DNA of 64,000 nt from Rhodocyclaceae bacterium (GTDB taxonomy: Bacteria > Pseudomonadota > Gammaproteobacteria > Burkholderiales > Rhodocyclaceae): NCBI GenBank assembly GCA_023150275.1, contig JAKLLG010000009.1:1-64000 (forward strand). Reading direction: 5' to 3'. The translations under genes were made by a program, and so were the position numbers. Under the pieces are notes generated by a model. The model was not told where the DNA came from. It made no database searches and saw only the letters and a program-made list of their open reading frames with translations. Below, piece by piece: positions 9,806 through 17,281 of this stretch (positions within the stretch are counted from its first letter, which is position 1; the number at the start of each line of letters is the position of its first letter).

Positions 9806-10912
9806 TTAACGCTTCGCGGCAGCCCCGGGAATCTGGGGCGTGGCACAGACCACATCGCCGCACTGCGCGCGATGGCGCAGCGCATGATCGATCAGCACCA
9901 GTGCCAGCATGGCCTCGGCAATGGGCGTGGCGCGGATGCCGACGCACGGGTCGTGGCGACCGTGCGTCTCCACCGTGGCCGGGTTGCCGGCACGGTCGAC
10001 CGTCTGGCGCGGCAGGCGGATGCTGGAAGTCGGCTTGATCGCCATATTGACCACGATGTCCTGCCCGGTCGAAATGCCACCGAGAATGCCGCCGGCGTTG
10101 TTGGAGAGGAAGCCCTGCGGCGTCATCTCGTCGCCATGCTCGGTGCCCTTCTGGGCAACAGAGGCGAAGCCGGCGCCGATCTCGACGCCCTTCACCGCGT
10201 TGATGCTCATCATCGCGTAGGCGATCTCGGCATCGAGCCGGTCGTACACCGGCTCGCCCCAACCCGGCGGCACGCCGGCTGCGCTGACGGTGATCTGCGC
10301 ACCGACCGAATCGCCCGACTTGCGCAACTCGTCCATGTAGTCCTCGAGCTGCGGCACGATGCCCGCGTTGGGCGCGAAGAACGGGTTGTTGCCGATCTCG
10401 TCGGCGCTCTCGAACGGAATCACAATCGGGCCAAGCTGACTCATCCAGCCGCGTATCGACACACCATAGCGTTCCTGCAGCCACTTGCGGGCGATTGCGC
10501 CGGCCGCCACGCGCACCGCCGTCTCGCGTGCCGAGGAGCGGCCACCGCCGCGGTAATCGCGGAAGCCGTATTTCTGCGTGTAGGCGTAATCGGCGTGGCC
10601 CGGGCGGAAGGTCTCGGCGATGTTGCCGTAATCCTTGCTGCGCTGATCCTGGTTGCGAATGAGCAGGCCGATTGGCGTGCCGGTGGTCTTGCCTTCGAAC
10701 ACACCGGAGAGAATCTCGACCGTATCCGGCTCGCGGCGCTGCGTCACATGGCGCGAGGTACCCGGCTTGCGGCGATCCAGCTCGGCCTGGATGTCGGCCT
10801 CCGAAATCTCCAGCCCCGGCGGGCAGCCATCGACCACGCAGCCGATGGCCGGGCCGTGCGATTCACCAAAGGAGGTAACGGTGAACAGGGTACCGAGGGT
10901 ATTGCCGGACAT
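9806..10912 (-). CDS. aroC: Chorismate synthase
   Basis: FMN-dependent last step of the shikimate pathway, 5-enolpyruvylshikimate-3-phosphate to chorismate. Family motifs are present: the start [20 protein letters not shown] with its catalytic His, [35 protein letters not shown], and near the C terminus [15 protein letters not shown]. The ATG at 10912 gives 368 residues; the frame upstream of it lacks family similarity. Downstream on the same strand follow the DUF465 gene and the MFS permease. Confidence 0.97.
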   Translation of the reverse strand: MSGNTLGTLFTVTSFGESHGPAIGCVVDGCPPGLEISEADIQAELDRRKPGTSRHVTQRREPDTVEILSGVFEGKTTGTPIGLLIRNQDQRSKDYGNIAETFRPGHADYAYTQKYGFRDYRGGGRSSARETAVRVAAGAIARKWLQERYGVSIRGWMSQLGPIVIPFESADEIGNNPFFAPNAGIVPQLEDYMDELRKSGDSVGAQITVSAAGVPPGWGEPVYDRLDAEIAYAMMSINAVKGVEIGAGFASVAQKGTEHGDEMTPQGFLSNNAGGILGGISTGQDIVVNMAIKPTSSIRLPRQTVDRAGNPATVETHGRHDPCVGIRATPIAEAMLALVLIDHALRHRAQCGDVVCATPQIPGAAAKR

Positions 10913-11008
10913 GGGGATAGGGCGGAAAGGTTGATTTGGCGGGAGTTTAGCATACGGCTGGCAGCCCCTCGTTCGCGTCACGCGAAACTGGAACCGCCTG
11001 TTGGTCAC

Positions 11009-12052
11009 TCACCACGATGGGGAAGGGGGGCGCGCTGTGGCTGGATCGTGGCCTTGTTGCCACTGGTCGAAATAGGGCATCAATTCCGCCGGCAGTGCCG
11101 CCCGGAATTCGTCGCCCAGGGGATACTGCGGCATCAATTCGGCGACGGCATTCAGCATCCGTTCCCCCTGTTTCCGGTCTTTCGGGCGCTTCAGCGCATT
11201 ACGTTTTTCCTGGTCGCTCATCCACAGTTTGTGCAGAGCGAACCATCTTGGATCAGGCGCCACAATACGTGCCGGGCTTCCGTTACGCGCGCAGACCACG
11301 TGATCGACAAGGCGCCCTTGCAACAGCCATTCTTGTTCCGGCAATGGAATCGGCACCGGGCGATCGCCATTCGGCAGTGATGCCGCTCGGCTCGGCGCGA
11401 CCAGCACCTCGACTTCGTACGCCTTGGCATTGCGCGCCTGAAACGGCCGCTCCGAATTGACGGTGTAGGTCGAATCCACGGCTTTTAACATTGCCCAGAC
11501 CGGGGTTGAGGCGGGGGATATCTGCGACGGCGCGCGAGGAGAATTCGACGCAAGGGCAAGACCGCCGACCCAGGCCATGTCGAAATCCATCGTTTCATCA
11601 AGGCCCATGCCAAAGCGGCATTGCCCTTCGATCTCGTAGGCCGGCATGGCATTGGTGCCGACAACAATCAACGAATCCCCCAGAAGCTGGCGTATATCGG
11701 CTTCGCGCAGGATGGCGGCAGCCTCGGCTGAAATGGTGCCAAGGCGATGCGCGCGATACATTCGCCCAACCTCATCGAGTCGGGTTCTGGCACCATCGCG
11801 ACGATCGCGCGCCGCATGCCAGGCGGCATGAATGCGTTCGGTTTCCGCCGAACGCGGCCCGAGGCTCTTGGCATTGCCCCGACTATCGTGCACCGCGTAG
11901 AGGTAATCGCGACCGCTGACCGTCTTCCAATGCACCGACCCGACCGCCAGCCGACGCATATCTCGCTCGGCATCAATGAAGGCTGCGTAGTACTGAGCGA
12001 GGTTCAGCAACGTACGTCGCTGCTCATCAGTAAATACTTGTTTATAAAGCAT
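11009..12052 (-). CDS. GSU2403-family nucleotidyltransferase-fold protein
   Basis: 347 residues. The central segment LIVVGTNAMPAYEIEGQC followed by DETMDFDMAWVG matches the nucleotidyltransferase fold of the GSU2403 family (NTP_transf_8): a G-T/S-N-A core followed by an acidic metal-binding D-x-D pair (DFD). The N-terminal ~100 residues are helical and charged. Function and substrate are unknown. The gene is preceded by an AT-rich gap and an inverted repeat that covers its ribosome-binding site (AGGA, then TAA and the ATG at 12052). It is less GC-rich at its 5' end than its neighbours, which may indicate acquisition. aroC follows 96 bases downstream but is functionally unrelated. Confidence 0.78.
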   Translation of the reverse strand: MLYKQVFTDEQRRTLLNLAQYYAAFIDAERDMRRLAVGSVHWKTVSGRDYLYAVHDSRGNAKSLGPRSAETERIHAAWHAARDRRDGARTRLDEVGRMYRAHRLGTISAEAAAILREADIRQLLGDSLIVVGTNAMPAYEIEGQCRFGMGLDETMDFDMAWVGGLALASNSPRAPSQISPASTPVWAMLKAVDSTYTVNSERPFQARNAKAYEVEVLVAPSRAASLPNGDRPVPIPLPEQEWLLQGRLVDHVVCARNGSPARIVAPDPRWFALHKLWMSDQEKRNALKRPKDRKQGERMLNAVAELMPQYPLGDEFRAALPAELMPYFDQWQQGHDPATARPPSPSW

Positions 12053-12090
12053 TTATCCTGACTATAAAAATATTACCGAAATCAGGATAA
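12053..12090 (-). promoter_or_regulatory. Inverted repeat over the ribosome-binding site of the nucleotidyltransferase gene
   Basis: TTATCCTGA (12053-12061) and TCAGGATAA (12082-12090) are perfect 9-bp reverse complements 20 bases apart. In the transcript, the second arm (TCAGGATAA) contains the AGGA ribosome-binding site and directly touches the ATG. It could be a repressor operator or an RNA hairpin that hides the ribosome-binding site. The sequence shows the geometry; the function is inferred. Confidence 0.55.
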
Positions 12091-12228
12091 CTCGTTTTAT
12101 AACAAAACACTACAACAATAAATCAGTCTTTTGATCAGATCGGCAGCTACTGTATGGCAGCTATCTGGCCACGGCTAAAAAAATGTCCGTTCCTGGCCGA
12201 CTGCCGACGTCACACCAACATGCTGAAG

Positions 12229-12951
12229 TCATTTCGACACAAGAATATACCCGCGATTCTCCACCACATCCAGACTCCGCATCGCCCGGATCAAGGCTGA
12301 CGCCGGCATCCACGACCAGCGCGCGAACGAGGGATTCACGTCGAGCACGAGGAAGGAATCGCTGGCTGAATCGTAGGCGGCAAGCGGCGAGATGTGGCCG
12401 CCGCCGGGCTGACCAGCACGGTCACGGCGGTAGTTGATGATGGCGTAGTTACCTGGCTGCGACAGGTTTTCAATCAGTTCGCGGCGGATCTGTTCGTCGG
12501 CGATCTGATCGTCCGCCACCGTCAGCCGCGTCGTGGCGCCGTTGGCGCGCAGCATTTCGTCGAACTGGCGCAGTTGGTAGCCGCCGTCGCGGATCATGCG
12601 GCCATGGAACGGCATCGGCTCGCCGAGCACCTGGGCACGGGTCTTTCGTCCCTTGGCGACAACGCTTTCCTGCGTGTGCCTTGTCTCTCCCGCCAGCGCA
12701 TTGAGCACGATGGCGGCGGTGGCGGGGCCGCAATAGGCGCCGTTGATCTGGGCCTCGAAGAATTTCAGCAGCGGTTCCAGATCGGCCCGGCTCGCACGGG
12801 CGAGGCGCGCCTGACCTTCGGTCGATTCAAACTCGACGATGGTGCCGACGCTCGCCGCGAGTACCGATGGATCATCGTCGCGCGCCGAGGCGGGAAAGAC
12901 AGGGGCGAATGCCAGACACAGGGCGAGGAAAAGGCGGATCGACATTGGCAT
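12229..12951 (-). CDS. Exported phytochelatin-synthase-like cysteine protease/transpeptidase
   Basis: 240 residues with a cleavable signal peptide (hydrophobic 4-20, cut near PASA). The papain-like phytochelatin synthase domain has its catalytic triad: Cys74 in AYCGPATAAIVLNAL, His186 in GGGHISPLAAYD and Asp204 in FLVLDVNPSF. The His-Asp spacing of 18 equals that of plant AtPCS1 and the Cys-His spacing (112 against 106) is close. Bacterial short forms lack the C-terminal Cys-rich sensor, as here. They mainly cleave Gly from glutathione and make little phytochelatin, so glutathione or glutathione-conjugate turnover in the periplasm is the most likely role. No metal-resistance genes adjoin it. 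Confidence 0.88.
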   Translation of the reverse strand: MPMSIRLFLALCLAFAPVFPASARDDDPSVLAASVGTIVEFESTEGQARLARASRADLEPLLKFFEAQINGAYCGPATAAIVLNALAGETRHTQESVVAKGRKTRAQVLGEPMPFHGRMIRDGGYQLRQFDEMLRANGATTRLTVADDQIADEQIRRELIENLSQPGNYAIINYRRDRAGQPGGGHISPLAAYDSASDSFLVLDVNPSFARWSWMPASALIRAMRSLDVVENRGYILVSK

Positions 12952-13052
12952 GAAGGCTCCCGGTAGCAGGCTGCCACTCTAGCCGGTTCGGGTACCATTA
13001 GGAATCAGCCGCATCCCATCGCCACCATCGCCAGCATCCTGGACGCCAGCCC

Positions 13053-13214
13053 GTGACCCGCAAACCTGCCCCGCCCTCACCCGACAAAGCGCTCCGCCAA
13101 CCGGCACCTTCGCCAGCGCCGGCCGCCAACCCGCGCCCATCGCAGGATCAGCGCTGGCAGCGCACGGTGCGCTTCAACTGGGATAAGGGTGGAAGCAAAG
13201 GGGGCCGCAAATGA
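13053..13214 (+). CDS. Small basic Pro-rich protein, coupled to the DsbA-family gene
   Basis: A GTG-started 53-residue frame, Pro/Ala-rich then basic (RWQRTVRFNWDKGGSKGGRK). Its TGA overlaps the ATG of the downstream DsbA-family gene in an ATGA arrangement, a strong sign of translational coupling. There is an in-frame stop 18 codons upstream, so it cannot be longer without another start. No family recognised. It could be a leader for the DsbA-type gene rather than a functional protein. Confidence 0.4.
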   Translation: MTRKPAPPSPDKALRQPAPSPAPAANPRPSQDQRWQRTVRFNWDKGGSKGGRK

Positions 13215-13867
13215 ACCGGGAAGGCGAGACTGCGGCCATCCCCATCGACATCGTCTCGGATGTCGTCTGCCCGTGGTGCTTCATCGGCAAGCGGCATCTG
13301 GAGGCGGCCCTGGCGCAGTTTGACGCGCCGGTGTCGATCCGTTGGCTGCCCTATTTTCTGAATCCGGACACACCGCCGGAGGGCGAGCCGTACCGCCCCT
13401 TCCTTGAGCGCAAGTTCGGCGGGGCGGACGCACTGGAGGGCATTTGGGCCCGCGTGCGCGATGCCGGCCGCAATACCGGCATTGCCTTTGCGTTCGAGAA
13501 GATCGAACTGCGCGCCAGTACGCTGGCCGCGCATCGGCTGATCGAGCATTTCCAGCAAGCCGGTGATACCGGCGTATCGAATGAACTGGTCGAGCGCCTC
13601 TTCCATGCCGGCTTCTGCGAAGGCCGCTTCATCGGCGACCCCGGCGTGCTCGCCGACATTGCCGCGGCCTGCGGCGCAGACCGCGACGAGACCGACGCCT
13701 GGCTGCGCAGCGACAGGGGTGCCGAAGCGGTGATCGCGCAGGAAGCACGCCTGCGCCAGCTTGGCATTTCCGGCGTGCCCTTTTTCATCTTCAACGGCAG
13801 GCTCGCCGTCTCGGGCGCCCAGCCGCCGGAAGTGCTGCTGGACGCACTCCGGCAGGCGACGGCCTGA
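13211..13867 (+). CDS. DsbA-family oxidoreductase, FrnE type
   Basis: 218 residues with a thioredoxin-fold start (PIDIVSDVVCPWCFIGKRHLEAAL). The C20-P-W-C23 pair is the FrnE/polyketide-type DsbA motif. The cis-Pro loop near the C terminus (GISGVPFFIFNGRLAVSGAQ) is conserved. There is no signal peptide, so it is cytoplasmic, unlike true DsbA. Members act as thiol-disulfide oxidoreductases or glutathione-dependent isomerases; the substrate is not evident. Translation is coupled to the short frame upstream. Confidence 0.88.
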   Translation: MNREGETAAIPIDIVSDVVCPWCFIGKRHLEAALAQFDAPVSIRWLPYFLNPDTPPEGEPYRPFLERKFGGADALEGIWARVRDAGRNTGIAFAFEKIELRASTLAAHRLIEHFQQAGDTGVSNELVERLFHAGFCEGRFIGDPGVLADIAAACGADRDETDAWLRSDRGAEAVIAQEARLRQLGISGVPFFIFNGRLAVSGAQPPEVLLDALRQATA

Positions 13868-13875
13868 CGCATCCT

Positions 13876-13940
13876 TCCGGCGGGTTCCGGAATCCATATT
13901 CACGGTGTTCTGGATTCCGGCTTCCGCCGGGATGGCGGGC
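13876..13940. repeat. REP-like palindromic repeat between the dsbA-type gene and ilvN
   Basis: CCGGAATCCA (13887-13896) and TGGATTCCGG (13911-13920) form a perfect 10-bp inverted repeat, flanked by GC-rich arms (CTTCCGGCGGG and CTTCCGCCGGG). The consensus, GGATTCCGGCTTCCGCCGGGATG, is the type dispersed in many betaproteobacterial genomes and translates to the familiar spurious peptide MPAIPAEAGIQ on the other strand. It sits between convergent genes and may also end transcription. Confidence 0.65.
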
Positions 13941-13944
13941 ATGA

Positions 13945-14256
13945 CTATGCGCGGAAAAACTCCTCCAGCCGCTCGAACACCGCATGGTCGGCGCCATGCC
14001 GGCGCACGGCGAGTACGTCTTCGAGCTTCTCGACCTGTTTGATCATCTGCGGCAACCGCTGGTCTTCGTTCACCATCAGCCAGATGCGGCTCTTCTCGCC
14101 GTTGCCGACCGGCATGACGAGGATGCCCTCGACGTTGTAGGCGCGGCGCGAGAAGAGGCCGACGACGTGGCTCATGACGCCGGCGTGGTTGTTGACGTCG
14201 AGTTCGAGCACGGCGCGGGTCAGCGCATTGCGTTCGTTCTGGGTGAGTGCGTTCAT
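13945..14256 (-). CDS. ilvN: Acetolactate synthase, small regulatory subunit
   Basis: 103 residues with a single ACT domain: AVLELDVNNHAGVMSHVVGLFSRRAYNVEGILV, then a Gly-containing loop and IWLMVNEDQRLPQMIKQVEKLEDVLAV. This short single-ACT form matches IlvN of the IlvBN isoenzyme rather than the longer IlvH. It confers valine feedback control on the catalytic subunit. The ATG at 14256 follows GGAGG at the very end of ilvB with 8 bases of spacing, so the two genes are transcribed and translated together. Confidence 0.92.
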   Translation of the reverse strand: MNALTQNERNALTRAVLELDVNNHAGVMSHVVGLFSRRAYNVEGILVMPVGNGEKSRIWLMVNEDQRLPQMIKQVEKLEDVLAVRRHGADHAVFERLEEFFRA

Positions 14257-14260
14257 GTCA

Positions 14261-15964
14261 TCAGCCTCCAATCATTTCCTTGTTCGAGGCGCCGGGCGGC
14301 ACCATCGGGTAAACCTTTTCGTGCATGTCGATGCTGGCGTGGATCAGGCACGGCCCCGGCGTATTCAGCGCATCGGCCAGCGCGGCGCGCGGCTGCTCGG
14401 CCTTGTCCAGATCGACGGCGCGGATGCCGAAGCCTTCGGCGACCTTGATGAAGTCCGGCATCGCCTTGAACTTCGAGGCATAGATGCGTTCGCCGTAGAA
14501 CAGCGTCTGCTGCTGGTGCACGAGGCCCAGCGTGGCGTTGTTCATGAGCACGATCTTGACGTTGGCACCCTCTTCCGCCGCCGTCACCAGTTCCTGGATG
14601 TTCATCAGGATCGAGCCATCGCCGGAGAAGCAGACGACGGTGCGCTGCGGCTCGGCGAGCGCGGCACCGATCGCCGCCGGCACGCCGAAGCCCATGGTGC
14701 CGAGGCCGCCCGAGGTCAGCCACTGGCGTGGGCGGCGCAGCGGGTAGGCCTGCGACACCCACATCTGGTGCTGGCCGACGTCGGTGCTGATCGTCGCTTC
14801 GTCGTTGAGCGCCGCGGCCACCGCCGAGATCAGGCCATAGTGCGTGCGCGGGTCGTCGATGCCGGGCGTCTGCAGCGGATGCGCGGCCTTGAGGCCAGCC
14901 ACGTGCGAGAGCCAGCGCTTCCTGAGCGTCGGTTGCACCTTGGGCAGCAAGGCCTGCAGCACTTCGCTCACGTCGCCGGTGATGCCGAGGTGCGCGGCCT
15001 TGATCTTGTCGAGTTCCGAGGGGTCGATGTCGATGTGGATGATCTTCGCACCTGGGCAGAACGCCGCAACCTTGCCGGTGGCGCGGTCGTCGAAGCGGGC
15101 ACCGACGGCGATCAGCAGGTCGCATTCGTCGAGCGCGAGGTTGGTGCAGCGCGCGCCGTGCATGCCGAGCATGCCGAGCGAGAGCGGGTGATCGACCGGC
15201 ATCGCGCCGAGCGCCATCAGCGTCATCACCGTCGGTAGCGAGGCCTTCTCTGCGAGCGCCACGGCGAGCTCGGCCGCGCCGGAATGGACGACGCCGCCGC
15301 CGAGGTAGAGGATCGGCTGCTCGGCCGCTTCGATCATGGCAACAGCCTGTTCGATCGCCGCGCTATCGAAGGCGGGCGCCGGCTCGGGCAGGCCGGGCGC
15401 CGGCCATTCCTTCACTTCGATGCGCTGGGTCTGCACGTCCTTCGGGATATCGACCAGCACCGGGCCGGGGCGGCCGGAGGCGGCGATGGTGAAGGCACGC
15501 GGGATCACCTCCAGCAGTTCCTCGGCCGAAGAGACGAGGAAATTATGCTTGGTGATCGGGATGGTCAGGCCGTAGGTATCGACTTCCTGAAAGGCGTCGG
15601 TGCCGATCATCGCCTTCGGCACCTGGCCGGTGATGGCGACAATGGGGATCGAATCGAGCTTGGCGTCGGCAATCGCCGTCAGCAGGTTGGTCGCCCCGGG
15701 GCCGCTGGAGGCGAGGCAGACTGCCGGCTTGCCGGTGGCACGTGCCATGCCCTGCGCCATGAAGCCGGCGCCCTGCTCGTGGCGGGCCAGTACGTGGTGG
15801 ATCGTTCCCGCCTTTGCCAGCGCGTCGTAGAACGGCAGGATGGCGCCACCGGGAATGCCGGCAACGGTGGTGATGCCCTGCCGCTCAAGCAGGCGGACGA
15901 CGATCTCCGCGCCGCTCAGGGTTTCGGGCTGGGTTTCTGTTGAAGCTGGGGTGCTCGCTGACAT
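14261..15964 (-). CDS. ilvB: Acetolactate synthase, large catalytic subunit
   Basis: Thiamine-diphosphate enzyme that condenses two pyruvates to acetolactate (valine/leucine path), or pyruvate with 2-oxobutyrate (isoleucine path). Motifs: the catalytic-Glu region RHEQGAGFMAQGMARATGK, SSGPGATNLLTAIADA, and the ThDP/Mg motif GDGSILMNIQELVTAAEEGANVKIVLMNN (start GDG, end NN). The ATG at 15964 has a GAGGAG site upstream and gives 567 residues; a GTG at 15994 is less likely. A Val-rich leader peptide and terminator-type attenuator precede it. Confidence 0.96.
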   Translation of the reverse strand: MSASTPASTETQPETLSGAEIVVRLLERQGITTVAGIPGGAILPFYDALAKAGTIHHVLARHEQGAGFMAQGMARATGKPAVCLASSGPGATNLLTAIADAKLDSIPIVAITGQVPKAMIGTDAFQEVDTYGLTIPITKHNFLVSSAEELLEVIPRAFTIAASGRPGPVLVDIPKDVQTQRIEVKEWPAPGLPEPAPAFDSAAIEQAVAMIEAAEQPILYLGGGVVHSGAAELAVALAEKASLPTVMTLMALGAMPVDHPLSLGMLGMHGARCTNLALDECDLLIAVGARFDDRATGKVAAFCPGAKIIHIDIDPSELDKIKAAHLGITGDVSEVLQALLPKVQPTLRKRWLSHVAGLKAAHPLQTPGIDDPRTHYGLISAVAAALNDEATISTDVGQHQMWVSQAYPLRRPRQWLTSGGLGTMGFGVPAAIGAALAEPQRTVVCFSGDGSILMNIQELVTAAEEGANVKIVLMNNATLGLVHQQQTLFYGERIYASKFKAMPDFIKVAEGFGIRAVDLDKAEQPRAALADALNTPGPCLIHASIDMHEKVYPMVPPGASNKEMIGG

Positions 15965-16009
15965 GGGCTGCTCCTCTGGTGATGCCGGCTTCACCGAGGA
16001 GGGGCCAAA

Positions 16010-16047
16010 AACGAAAACCCCCGCTCGGTCTGCACCGGCGGGGGTTT
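16010..16047 (-). terminator. Attenuator terminator upstream of ilvB
   Basis: In the minus-strand RNA, AAACCCCCGC (16047-16038) pairs with GCGGGGGTTT (16024-16015). The stem continues inward as CGGT/ACCG around a GCAG loop with one bulged A. It is followed by TTCGTTTTT. This is a strong intrinsic terminator about 50 bases before the ilvB ATG and about 20 after the leader-peptide stop, as expected for transcription attenuation. Leader bases GCACCG (16090-16085) can pair with CGGTGC (16037-16032) inside the terminator, a possible antiterminator. Confidence 0.8.
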
Positions 16048-16066
16048 CTGGAAACTGGTTCTGCTG

Positions 16067-16186
16067 TTACTTTCCGATCCGCGACGGTGCGTGGCGTCCT
16101 ACGCCTACTACGCGTACTACGACCGGTACAAACGCCTGCGCCGCCATGGAGGCGGAACTGGTGGCAGTTGTTGTCGGGCGGCGCAT
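16067..16186 (-). CDS. ivbL: ilvB operon leader peptide, valine-rich
   Basis: A 39-codon frame ending 20 bases before the attenuator stem. It contains VPVVVRVVGVGRHAP, with seven valine codons within ten (six GTA, one GTC). This strongly resembles the E. coli ilvB leader peptide IvbL (core VVVVRVVVVVGNAP). Shortage of charged tRNA-Val would stall the ribosome over this run and favour an antiterminated transcript. The first ATG is at 16186; an internal ATG at 16147 (MAAQAFVPVVV) is equally possible. No strong ribosome-binding site precedes either. The call rests on codon content, position and the adjoining terminator. Confidence 0.78.
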   Translation of the reverse strand: MRRPTTTATSSASMAAQAFVPVVVRVVGVGRHAPSRIGK

Positions 16187-16359
16187 GGTAGAAGTTGGGC
16201 GTTCGGGTGGTTTCGGTCTGCGGATTATGGACGAAACAAAACGTTCGTGGCAAGCCCCCGGCGTTCAAGCTGCCGGCGCATGTTCTTTGCACTCACCGGC
16301 AGCTTGCCCCTATCATGCGTCGAACCATATATGTCAGCTGATGAAGAGGAGATTCTGCG

Positions 16360-17181
16360 ATGAGCATCGATCCAATGGCCGCGCTGCCCGCGATGAGCGA
16401 CGACGAAATCGCTGCCTGCGCCGAACGTGTGGCGTCGCTGCCCGAGGAGCACGTCGACTGGGTCACGCAGGTGCTGCTCGAATGCCGGCGCGCGCGCAAC
16501 GCAGTGGAGGCGATGAATCCTGTGGATGCAGCCGACACGACGGTGGTGGCTGCCGATCTCGCGCAGATTGTGCTGGACACCGCCGAATGGCTGCGCACCC
16601 TGTGGGAGGTGGGTTACATGGGCGCCAATACCCTGCCCGTGCCAGCGCGCACCCATTTCCCGATGATCGAAGTCGAGGATGTCCTCAAATCGGCACTCTT
16701 CGCTCGCATTCGTCATGGCAAGCACCCCCTGCCCTTTCCACCGCCGACACGCTGGGGCAGCCCCTGGCACGAAGTCGTGGAAAGCAATGAGGCGCAGTCG
16801 GTCGAGGCGGAAATCGTGGACGACGACGGACGCCCGGCATTCGCGATCGTCGATGGCTGCAATCGCTGGCGCGTGGTCAGAGCCGACGATACGAAAACCT
16901 TCATTCTCCAGCATGCCGGAAAGGGACCGCTTTACCAGCTGACGCTCGATCCGTTCATGTCGAGCTTGCAAAGGCTTCCGCCCGAATCGCGCTGCCGCAT
17001 CCTGGTCCGCGAGCGCGCCGGCCTGCGTCATTTTCTGCTGGAGTGGATCGACAGCAGCGGCAAAACCGAAGAAGTGCCGCTACGCGCCGCGACCCGCGAA
17101 GGCGCAGAGGCGGCGGCAGCCGCCTGGATCGCCCGCCACCATCCGCAGCACTATGGGCAGGTCGGCTTTGAACATGCCTGA
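16360..17181 (+). CDS. Uncharacterised 273-residue protein
   Basis: A good AGGAGA site 7 bases before ATG 16360 and coding-like base use support a real gene. The product is soluble and acidic, with no signal peptide or membrane helix. A helical N-terminal half (about 1-125) includes LWEVGYMGANTLPVPARTHFP. The beta-rich middle (FAIVDGCNRWRVVRADDTKTFIL) and a C-terminal helix rich in Ala and Glu (REGAEAAAAAWIARHHP) complete it. No family recognised. It stands alone, divergent from ilvB and convergent with fadD. Confidence 0.65.
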   Translation: MSIDPMAALPAMSDDEIAACAERVASLPEEHVDWVTQVLLECRRARNAVEAMNPVDAADTTVVAADLAQIVLDTAEWLRTLWEVGYMGANTLPVPARTHFPMIEVEDVLKSALFARIRHGKHPLPFPPPTRWGSPWHEVVESNEAQSVEAEIVDDDGRPAFAIVDGCNRWRVVRADDTKTFILQHAGKGPLYQLTLDPFMSSLQRLPPESRCRILVRERAGLRHFLLEWIDSSGKTEEVPLRAATREGAEAAAAAWIARHHPQHYGQVGFEHA

Positions 17182-17231
17182 GCGTGTGCCGGCAAGTTCC
17201 TGACGACTGCACTAAATAAAGCGCCAAAACG

Positions 17232-17260
17232 AACAAGGCCGGACGGGCCGGCCTTGTTTT
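17232..17260. terminator. Bidirectional terminator between the orphan gene and fadD
   Basis: ACAAGGCCGG (17233-17242) and CCGGCCTTGT (17248-17257) form a perfect 10-bp stem with a 5-base loop. TTTT follows on the plus strand and a T-rich stretch (CGTTTTGG) on the minus strand. It separates two convergent genes and can serve both. Confidence 0.85.
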
Positions 17261-17281
17261 CTGCAACAGCCTGCTTGCGCG

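Noticed and set aside
13148..13942. A 264-codon minus-strand frame starting MPAIPAEAGIQ
   Set aside because: That start is the usual spurious translation of the REP-like palindrome, and the rest is antisense to the DsbA-family gene.
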